In this document: one piece after another, positions 19,254 through 28,456 of the stretch | Layout of the letters: the number at the start of each line of letters is the position of its first letter | How positions within the stretch are numbered: position 1 is the first letter of the stretch | Source: Terana coerulea | Taxonomy: Eukaryota; Basidiomycota; Agaricomycetes; Polyporales; Phanerochaetaceae | Assembly: GCA_024811115.1 (NCBI GenBank) | Contig: JAKOGH010000544.1 | Span: 1-30,996, forward strand | Reading direction: 5' to 3' | Length of the DNA stretch: 30,996 nt | Position numbers and translations under genes: made by a program | Notes under the pieces: model-generated | The model's input: only the letters and a program-made list of their open reading frames with translations | Databases searched by the model: none | What the model was told of the DNA's origin: nothing

Positions 19254-22200
19254 GTTGTGAGCAACAGTGTTGCACGGAGATGTTTACATTGTCCGTGCTC
19301 GTAGGGCCGCAGGTATATGTATGCGCCTTATTCCTAGCTATCCGATTTTCTAACGCAGATGAGGCCACTAGAGGCGCAGCGCAGCAGATTTGGTATCAAG
19401 GGGAACAGATGGTGTGATTTCCCTGCCGCCCATGAAGATCGACCTGTCTTCTATGCAAAATGTTGCGAAGTCATCAAGGTTTGGATGCTAGCGTTCCCTG
19501 GTTGATACACCGACGTTCGGTAGGTCAGACAGAATGGTTTACTGTCCAAAGCCACGAGCAGTACCACAAAGCGGCAAGTTACAAACAAAGCGCGAAGTAG
19601 AACGCCATCTCTGCGGCAAGAGTGCGTTGATAGCCACTGTCAGCTCCCAAAACCAACCAGCCGCCTCCGCGCGATACGGAACTTGACGAGGGCAGGAGTT
19701 CCGCGCCGTTGTGGTATGTATCAGAGCGAAGATTTCCAAGGCGCCCTGGCGATCACGCCGAGGAACACGGGTATGGAGCCTTGCGGGATAGTAAATCCCT
19801 GGATGATTGGAGCTGATGATGTGCGGCGAAGGAGAGCTTCGAGATAACGGCGCAGCGCAGAGACGCCGTCCGCAGAGGTGAGATCCAGAAGCAGCGACAT
19901 GGATAATGATGGATTTCACACGTATGAGGCGATGTACAGACGATCTTCCGCTCATCCTCTGGCATCTGTAGCAGATGGAAGCTCGCTACGTTGCAGAGGA
20001 TGTGATGGGAGCCAAGTGGCGTACGCAAAGGCCAGATAACGTACGCATGAGCCGTCTACGGCTCTGGTCCGAGTTTTCATTGGCTAGACCAGTTTATATC
20101 GAATGCCATGATTCGCCAAGCACTGCTCGACGTGAACAATCGTTACTGGTCCACATGTCCGGGTACGTACTGCGTTCGGCATAAAGCTCCAACCAAACCA
20201 TACCTTTATGACGTTTTCCTCGACCGAAATTCAACTGGGATCCTGAGTAGGTTCTGCAGTGCGTTTTCAGCTTGCTGAGCAGCAATTGAAGCAAAGCTGC
20301 AGCTTGTCGCTGCGGCGCAGAGGACACTAGTTGAAGAGTGGGGCCTGTCAACTCGCCACGGGTAGAGACGAAGAACAAGACAGAGGGGCGTGCCGCTCCC
20401 AACTGCCGTTAACGCCAGGCAAGTCCGTGTTGACGGAGCGCACGCCATGAGCGCACCGCGTGTGGCCGCGAGACGTTTAACTGCATACACGCATCATGGG
20501 GCAAATCAATGCGCCTAATAACTTCGCAGGGGACTAGCGTACATACATTCTCGGGGTGGTGCCCAGGTTGAGGTGTATGTGCGATGCAGCTCGTGTTTCA
20601 TGTCAAAGCGCTGGGATGGTAGGGGGCACCAGCGAGGAGTCGAGGGATAAATGGAGGGTTGTAAAAAGTGAGGGAGTGCGAGCCGCCTGTTCCGTGGTGA
20701 CTTGAAGGCAGAAGAGAGTACACGTCTGGGGCCCGAATGTCGGCGTACAGGGCAACGCCGGACCCACGAAGTGGTCGCTTGTCTCTACGCCTCTGCATAT
20801 GACATTGCAGTATTTGCGGCTGGACCTGAGAACAAGAAGCTGGTCATTAGCGATAGTTACGTCTGACTTCAGCTGCGTAGACACCAGTCGAGAAGGAACT
20901 TAGAGCACTAAGCGGCCCAACTTGAAAAAGCTAGGGCGCCCCTTGCCCGAAGAGCAGGCCACGTGGTATTCACGTGACGTCCTCGCCACACGTCCTCCCG
21001 AGTCTTGCCCCAGTCGCTTCACTCTCTTCTTGCTACACAATTCGCTCATCAGCTTCACTCTGGCATCGGACCACATACGTGGTCACTGGTGATATACGTC
21101 GCGGCACATTCGAAGACTTAATGCGGTGCCGGCCCATGTCCCTGCCTTAGACGGTTCTGCGCTGTGAATGCGTTCGCCCTGGTTTCTGTACCAAGCGAAT
21201 TGTGACAAATGATCCCTTCCGCAGAAAGCAGACATCGGCCAGTGGACTGGCTTACATGTACACATGACGAAAGATATGCCGTGCGACTCAGCGCAGCTGC
21301 CAAAATCCTCGGCCTCTCGCCCCAGACAATGGAACACAACTTGACCACCAGCAAGCAGCCAGCCTAGCAGTACATCTCCGCGCGCCCTGACGCAGGTACA
21401 CGGAACACGGAGCGAAGCGAAGCGGAAGATTAAGTAATACGGGCTAGGACGGAGGTTGGTGAGTAGTAACATCACCATGGTGTGGACGACCTTACCGTAT
21501 CTGACAGGCTGCTCAAGTAACCAGGGACCGCAGAAGACATCGACATACATCGTCCCCATCCTTCTGGCGGTCACCATGCAACAATTCAAGACGAAGTACT
21601 GATGATATCTAGTCGCTCTTGTTACACTTGTGCCGCAATGCGAACATCCTGGATTACAAGAGTGGTCGCCAGCACCGCCATCAGAATGCGCGCCTTGTGG
21701 TAGCCTACGGACAAATCCATAGGTGAGTGCACTTTCACCTCCCAATACTACCTTTTTCTTATCAGCGGAACGCTTGAAAGGCCGTACATGCGCTCCTGTC
21801 CATCGCTTGCTGAACGTCGCGATCGACATGGTCACCCTGGCCGAAATAGAGTCCATAGTGCATCGTCTCATGCTACGCTGCTTCCTCTCTGGCATCTGTC
21901 AGTCGCTCTACTGCGTCATAACGCGTCCTGGACGCCAACCTCTTCGACACTCGCCGACCTTGCGCGGTGGTCGCCTCTGTGCCCTAATCGCAGTAACCAT
22001 CCGACATAACCTTACCTTGGTATGTGCATTGCGCTACCGAACACATTTGGCGTCGATTTATCCAATCCACCACCATCCGAACTGATGACAGCCGCTTAGG
22101 GCTTTGGGTCGTGAAGTCACTCTCGCGGGTACCGCAACATGCCTAACAGCGCTCGACGGTCGCTGCTATCCTACGCGCCGGAGTCCCTTGCATTCTGGGC

Positions 22201-22966
22201 TATCGATCTGTCCATGCATGTCGTCTACTCGGGCAACTTTACCGTCTTCGCTCTCCTCTGTCGCTGGGCTGCGGCCTCAGGCGTTTGTCATTGTCGCGGC
22301 TCCAAGCCCATGCCTTCCTCAAGTAGCTCTACATGTATGCAGGGTTCTATGCACAGTTCATTGCCAAACCGCTTTCCAAGGCCGTGCACATAATTTCCAA
22401 TGTAATACCTTCGTGTATGTGCAACGACAGACCTTAGAACTAGACCCCCAAGCTGGGCAGCGGTTTCATTTGACTGACATACTTAGGCAGCTTGGTCGAG
22501 CTACGTGGTTTGATTGGGAGTTGACTGCTGGTCCTTGCCTTCGCCTCAGTGCGGAGCTCAAGCGATAAGTTATGTGATGCAGCAGCTCTCAACCCATAAA
22601 TACAAACATTCTCACACATAAATCACCAACGCGCTTTGAATGTGCTCTGGCTGAACTAGAGCGGCTGCTTGGCCCGCGCGAATATTGGCTGGACGGACGG
22701 GATGGTAATTGTGGTTAGGCATGTTTTGTCGTCTGGTCATACAGGAGGTCAGGCTCATAGGGTTCTGCAAGGACGTATCTATCATTTACTGAAGTGTACA
22801 ACTAAGGCTTGTAAATAAATACTGAGCTCCAAAATTACTAGATGAAAGGGCAAAGCGTTGCGGAGAAGGGCTGCGCCTGTTGCATTCATGAGTGTTCGTT
22901 TAACTCGTAAGCGCAAAACACGCACGCTCTAGGCGTTCTCGACAGCCGATGGCCCGGCAACAGAGT
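19254..22966. other. long stretch without a recognised gene
   Basis: The longest open frame is 21083-21895 on the minus strand (about 270 codons). It has no recognisable domain, biased composition or introns and is probably fortuitous. About 20930-21060 looks like an upstream region: two CACGTG boxes near 20960-20977 and a pyrimidine-rich leader near 21000-21060. Plus-strand frames at 22104-22568 and 22139-22393 could be exons of a gene that I cannot identify. No transposon ends were found. Confidence 0.4.
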
Positions 22967-24648
22967 CTAGCTCGACCTCCGGCGGCTCGAGAGGTGCGGC
23001 ACCCCAGTCACTGCTTTTTCATTACTGAATTCTTCATCTTGTCTGTGATCAAGGGGCTCGCCGATGTTACCCACGAAGTCCGAGGGGGTCCTGAAGCTCG
23101 GCATCAATGAGGACTGCGGTGCCTCCGAGCGCGAGAGCGAGCCGCTGTTGCCAGCACCGAGCTGGCGCAAGTTAAGCATAAAGCGGCTCATGAGCACTGG
23201 TGGCTATACATCGTAGCAGCCGTATGAGTGCGGAGCAATGTGTACAAGAGAGGTGACGGAAACTCACGAAGGTTATGACGAGTTGAGAGACGAAGCTTCC
23301 GATCTGAAATAAGATACGGTTAGACCGTTGGATGTGTAAAAGCAGCCATGATACTACACACCAGCGCAGTATCGTCGCCTAAACCGGTCATCTGCAAGAT
23401 ATTGAGTCCAAGGAGAACACTGCAGATGATAAAGGTACACCAGGTCAGCGTAGGCATCACCGTATCGGAATGTGTTGTACATAAAATACCAAGTACCTGT
23501 ACATGCGTCAACAGCGTATTTATGTCGGGCAATAGAGACTCTTACCATCGCGGAGAAGACAGGATGCAACCGACGTCGGCATCCCCAGGCGTCTCGCCAA
23601 CCTCCAGTGCCGAAAAGTCTTGCACCATGTCAGAACCAACACCAACGCGTCGGCGAATATGAGTGCGCCTCGAGTGATGAACACCACTGAATGTCCTCGT
23701 AAGCACAACGTGCTTTAGATACTCGCAACACAGGCTATACGCACGTCTGATCATATTCATGAGTACGCAGTCATGCTGAAATGGGCTCTTGATCCACTCA
23801 CATTTGATTGAGATGATCGGAAATGTTGGCAACGAGGGTGCACGTAGGCAGCGGCGGACCGCCATACAGATAGCTATACTGAGAGGTGGTGTACTGAGCT
23901 GATGGTTAGCGCAGTGGGCACTGTTCAAGTGGCATAAGGCTTACCAAATTTGTGCCAACCGGGACCATTCCGAGGGAAAATATCACAGCGAATATGATTT
24001 TGTGGTACCTCCAGTCGTTCCATACAGCCATCGCTCGAAGTGCGGAGAACACTATGGGAAAGAAAGGGGGTGAGACGTCTGTTCCGAGCATTGGAAAGAA
24101 TTGCCCCAAAGAACTCACGTGCGAGTTGGCCGAGGGCCATGTAGTTGAGCACTTCTTCAACAATGAGAATGGGCTTGCAACTGTGGAGACAAGGTCAGCG
24201 GGGGATTTAGCTAAGCAGGCGAAAGTACCTAACCTCTACAACTCGCTGGTTAGTATGTAGATCATCCTACGGCCGACAACATATTGACATACCTCAGATG
24301 ATAACGGCAGAACCCCGAAGATCTGGTTCAGAACCATGACCCAACGCGTGCTGAGCCAGAGAAGAGATGTGGCTGTGAGGTTCTTCATCCACACCGTGCT
24401 GACTTCCCGCCCGAGTGTGATAAGATATTCATAAATAATGACGGCTGACGAAACGCATGTCAAGTCAATTTATTCAGCGTATGCAAGGCGCAGCTTCAAG
24501 CTGATACTCACCGCTGACCGCATATAGTACGTAGTTGACAAGCCGACTTGTAAAAGACTGTTGTGAATATGCGGTTCGAGTGGTAGATAGGCGACGAGAC
24601 GCACAGGCTAGACACTTCTTGTGCATATGCTGAACCAGATTCGGACAT
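22967..24648 (-). CDS. DUF6533 seven-helix membrane protein, paralog C
   Basis: Thirteen exons give 327 codons without a stop: 24648-24605, 24546-24512, 24444-24293, 24235-24234, 24180-24119, 24051-23945, 23893-23802, 23746-23745, 23686-23546, 23496-23481, 23419-23362, 23303-23268, 23203-22967. The ATG sits in the good context GCCATG. The DUF6533 block reads NYVLYAVS, AVIIYEYLITLGREVSTVW and LLWLSTRWVMVLNQIF, followed by CKPILIVEEVLNYMALGQ, FSALRAMAVW, GMVPVGTNL, FADALVLVLTW, CLLRDG, WYFIVLLGLNILQM, FVSQLVITF and MSRFMLNLRQL. Seven hydrophobic helices are evident. The short tail keeps SDFVGNIGEPLDH. Function is unknown; it should be an integral membrane protein with a cytoplasmic-type polar tail. 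It has the strongest splice signals of the three copies and is the best candidate for an active gene. Confidence 0.85.
23745..23746 (-). other. 2-nt micro-exon 2 of DUF6533 paralog C
   Basis: AC lies between a 55-nt intron (23801-23747, donor GTGAGT) and a 58-nt intron (23744-23687, donor GTGCGT, the same as in paralog A). It gives Ile-Leu before Val-Phe-Ile-Thr-Arg. Confidence 0.75.
24234..24235 (-). other. 2-nt micro-exon 1 of DUF6533 paralog C
   Basis: AG lies between a 57-nt intron (24292-24236, GTATGT donor, TACTAAC branch) and a 53-nt intron (24233-24181, CTGAC branch, CCACAG acceptor). It forms Ser in Glu-Ser-Cys. A 17-nt alternative (24250-24234) also keeps frame here but is not conserved in A or B. 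Confidence 0.75.
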
Positions 24649-25882
24649 GGCGTGAGCCGTATGGCGGTGAAGAGGAATGCTGGGGACGTACCGCCCAAGT
24701 TGTTTCCAACTATATGTCCATTCGGTTTACTCTTCATGCGGCGAACAGATTCTCAAGTTCATCGGCGGTGTAAGCGGAGCACTTCAAAGTGGGGGCTCTG
24801 GTACAGCCATGCATGATGACGGCCTCCGGAAAGCGCCGCAATATTGCGCGTATGAGACCAAGAAGCGTTTCAGGCGGGGCAAAGTGGGCTCGGAAGGACG
24901 TGCTTGTGTATGCACTCCTGCGCTTCCGCACGGTACTATATCACAGTGCCAATCCGCCCTGGAGCCAACCTAATCATAAGAAGTAGTTCGAGAAGATGAG
25001 CTCAGTACATACGTGATAGAAACTCCCGCGATACATTAGATAGGTGGCGCACGGACGGGTGCAGTGGGAGTGACGCACAGTGATAACAGCTGCATGACCT
25101 TGGGGTTCAGCGCAAGGATAAACGGGTTAGCACAACAGAATATTATAGAAAGCCAGGAAACCGAAGCAAAAAAAAAACAGCAGCAAAATACTTACAACAG
25201 AAGAAGCGTGTTCAACATCGTGATACTCATGTACCGCAGCGCTAAATCACAAGCCTTGAGGACGTGTAGTTGCTTGGTGATCGAACACTGGCGCTAGTAT
25301 CATAAACCACTCGATCACTGAGTCAAAGATGAGCATACAGCTATCCACTAAAACCCGATGGAAACTCACGGTAAAGATAGCTCAGATGGTCTTTGAGTTG
25401 CGCATGTTATTAATCCGTCTTGCCTAAAGCCACCATTGGGGCGCGTCGAACAAGCAAGCAACTTGGATGTAGTTGTGGACCTAAATAGGCAGCCACATGC
25501 CGATGTCTTTATAGACGGACATTTGCCACGGGTCCAGTTATCCTCGTGCAGTGCTGCGCCAGCCGTCCGTGGATTACACCGCGACTGCATCGACAACGCG
25601 GACGGCAGTTGGACAATAACCACGACCTGAACGTGCAGCTTCCCACTCTCGCGTACATCCGTGCCAGGGTCATCAACGGCGATTCAACGCGGCGTCGCCC
25701 GTCGTCTCTGAGGCAAGCGGGTCAAGGCGCAGCGCAGCGGGCGCCGCCAGGGCCATAACAGGCCCTCGACGGTCCTACTCCGTTCATATTTCATGAAGCA
25801 TTGCTGAAGCGTACATTGAGTCGTCTGCACTGTTCTGCGGATATTCGTACAATTTTCTTCTGACGCAAACTCGGAACATCGG
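24649..25882. other. no confident gene between paralog C and the dehydrogenase
   Basis: A 65-codon minus-strand frame at 24734-24931 ends Glu-Leu-Glu-Asn-Leu-Phe-Ala-Ala and has fair codon usage. It could be the last exon of another gene, but nothing upstream could be joined to it. An A-rich run lies at 25168-25190. Nothing else was recognised. Confidence 0.4.
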
Positions 25883-27282
25883 TCACCAAGAATGATGACC
25901 TCCGCTGACAATGATGCTGCAAGGAGGTAGTCAGCAAGCCGCAGCACATACGTGGAACGAAGTGTGCTCACTCGCTGCCCGTGCAGAACGTGCTAGCGTC
26001 GCTCGTCAGCCATGCTACGACGCCCCGAAGCTCGTCGGGCCGACCGATGCGGCCCATGGGATTCAAGCTCGCCCATTTTCCGAGCAGGTGCGGCTGCGTG
26101 TCGAGGTACGCGGCGGTCATGCTACCAACCGGGCCTCGCCTCGTCAGCTCCGTGGCCCAAACACCGGAGCTGAATCTCAGACGCACTTGGTGTAGATGTA
26201 CCCAGGACTCAGCGTGTTCACCCGAATGCGCTTCGGGCCCAGTTCGCACGCCATGCTGCGCCCCATCTGCAGCACCGCGGATTTCGAGCTGTTGTAAGAC
26301 ACCCAAGCGTGGTCCTGCGACGCATGAGCAGACCGACGACGCCACCAGGACGCAGGCGACGGACCTTGTTGGTGATGGAGCCGCTCATGCTCGCCACCAG
26401 GACGATGCTCCCGCCGTTCCCAAAACGCGCCATCTGTCTCCCAGCCGCCTGCGCGGTATGCAGGACACCGTTCACGTTCACGTCCATCACCTGCGCAGCG
26501 CACCCGTCAGCGCCGCGGCATACCGAAGCCCCTCGATCAACGACATCACCTCGCGGAACTGGGACGCAGGGTACTCGAGGCAGTCTGTGTGAGTCTTCAG
26601 CACGCCCGCAGCAGCGATGCAGGCGTCCATCCGCTCCTCTCTGTCCCCTATATCTTGCCCAATCTTCCACATCGCTTCCTGTCGCCCACACGCATGTCAG
26701 CCACCTCACACGAACGGCGTTGATGCTCGCAGCCTGCCCGGGCGCACCTGGTCGGTTACGTTCCCGCTGATGTACTCGAGACGGCCCTCGCCGGCCTTGT
26801 TGGCCATCTTTGCGGCGTAGTCGCGCACCTTCTGCCATTCCTCGGACGGCGTCTTGGGCAGATCGACGCAGTACACGGCGCGCGCCCCGGCCTCGACCAG
26901 GGCGAGCGCCATCTCGAGCCCCAGCCCGCGGTTGCCCCCCGACACGAGCGCGACGCGGTCGGCGAGGGAGAACTCCTGCTGGAAGAGCGTGGGAGACGGC
27001 GCGGGATCTGTGCGTGATTGAGCACGATGTATGTCCGTGGCGGCCGAGGCGAGGCCAGCACTCACCGTTTGCAGCATAGTGCAGCGCGGCTGTGACACCG
27101 ATGGGACCGTACGCGGGCTGCTGGCCTGTCTTGGGTTGGTTGTCGACGTCTAGCGGGGAGTCTCCGTCGCTCTTGCAATGGTGCGATCGCGTGAGGGGTC
27201 GCATGGGCCGTGGACGAGCTTGTGGCAGTGTCGCCCTTCCAGAAACCACTCCTAGCATTCTCGAGCGCAGTATGGAGGCCAT
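25883..27282 (-). CDS. short-chain dehydrogenase/reductase (polyol/sugar type)
   Basis: Seven exons give 347 codons: 27282-27066, 27007-26748, 26678-26550, 26490-26365, 26314-26187, 26121-25972, 25916-25883. The classical SDR signatures are present: the cofactor loop Gly-Gly-Asn-Arg-Gly-Leu-Gly at residues 96-102, Asp121 at the end of the second strand (favouring NAD(H)), Ala-Ala-Gly at 182-184 in place of Asn-Ala-Gly, an Asn near 207, Ser236, and Tyr251-X3-Lys255. It ends with the family-typical Gly-Gly-His-His-Ser-Trp. The body resembles fungal arabinitol/sorbitol/sorbose dehydrogenases; the exact substrate is inference. The first 72 residues precede the SDR fold and are rich in Arg with few acids at the start, so this may be a mitochondrial presequence. 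Without it the length would be the usual 275 or so. Introns are 50-69 nt. The coding sequence is clearly GC-richer than its surroundings. Confidence 0.88.
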
Positions 27283-28456
27283 GCTGTTGAGGGATCGGTG
27301 GTGGACGTTGAGGGTGCAGTGGCCGCTTTCGGGTGGGGAACTAGGCAGTTATTGGCCCGTCTTCGCCGTGTCCCACGCATTGACCGCATACCTCTGGGAG
27401 TCATCCCATTGCCGATGGGTGGCAATTCAAGTCTGTATGGCGGTCATGGGTTTGCAGCGTGTAGAGAATCCATCAAGCACCTCTGATAGAGCAGGTCTAT
27501 GAGGTCAGTGCCGGGCCTCGGAGCAATTCCAGGCTGCCCAAAGGAGACACTCGATAATAAGAGAAATGTGCAGCAGCGCTGCAGGCATGCCTCTGAGGTG
27601 GTGGCGGGTGGGTATGAAAGCACAAAGCGCTCATACTCCTGTCGAGCTGTGTTGGCCAATCAACGCACAGATTAATCCGCAGGCTGGCTCTATCAGAGCT
27701 GCCGAGGAGTCCATTCTGCTGATTGGCTTTGTACCACCTCACGTTTGTTCGCTCGCATTCACAACCCCCTGCTCCTGAGCGCACTCGCGGGCATCAGGCC
27801 TCGCGGTCCGACTGCGTTTGGCAGGGGACTCAACAGTAAATTACCTACGGACACATATTCTGTTAGCACTAAATTTATGAGCTCTACATTGGTGCGTACC
27901 ATGTCCCAAGCCATTCGGCATGCGGCATCGTTCCTAGTGAAAGCATCGGACAGCCCGGGGGATGGCGCCTGTTCAAAAGCGCTCGCCACGTGGGATGCAC
28001 GTGCGCCAACGCCACCACGCCCGGACGGACGCGTCGGACACTCCTCTCTGCGTCCCTATTTCCTCCACTTTCTTCGTAATCATTGTCCTCGCCACGCCGG
28101 CTATGCTGTCCAGAATGTACAAATAAAATAATGCACGCGCGACCGACGAATGCACGCGCGACTGACGTTTAGCGCGCGCGACTGACGTTTAGCGCGCGCG
28201 ACTGACGTTTAGCGCGCGCGACTGACATGAGCGCCTGTGACTTAGGCCCGAGGTTTGGGCGTCTAATCGACCGCCTCGTCGGCCACTCCTTCCAGCCTCT
28301 CTGGCGTATAGTACGCCTACAGGGCCAATTATTGGTACTTAGTAGTGTTCAGTACAGTGATAAAATGCGGAAATACATGTATAATTCACTCGGAGTGTTG
28401 TTGTGTGTTGAATTTCTTGAAGAGGGATAGTTACTCCGCTCTGATATTGGCATATT
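27283..28456. other. no confident gene upstream of the dehydrogenase
   Basis: Minus-strand frames at 27759-27989 and 27444-27659 are open, and the first contains a possible intron (donor GTACGC near 27899). No family is recognised. The dehydrogenase promoter should lie in 27283-27600, but I see no clear TATA box. A tandem repeat at 28137-28228 is listed separately. Confidence 0.4.
28137..28228. repeat. 20-bp GC-rich tandem repeat
   Basis: Three perfect copies of actgacgtttagcgcgcgcg occupy 28161-28220, with degenerate units before (GACCGACGAATGCACGCGCG) and after (ACTGACATGAGCGCC). The CG-rich core would be a dense target for cytosine methylation. Confidence 0.85.

Noticed and set aside
21083..21895. 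270-codon open frame on the minus strand
   Set aside because: No start context, domain, intron or recognisable composition. A single long frame among many overlapping ones is expected by chance in a GC-balanced stretch of this length.
24512..24737. A longer N-terminus for DUF6533 paralog C starting at the ATG at 24737
   Set aside because: That frame reads through the first intron. The 44-nt first exon from 24648 is matched in length by A and B and in sequence by B.
26218..27282. 354-codon uninterrupted minus-strand frame over the dehydrogenase
   Set aside because: Only its first exon is real. The rest reads through introns in a wrong frame; the spliced model restores all SDR motifs.
28161..28220. 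A CRISPR array
   Set aside because: The 20-bp units are directly adjacent with no spacers, and the genome is eukaryotic.
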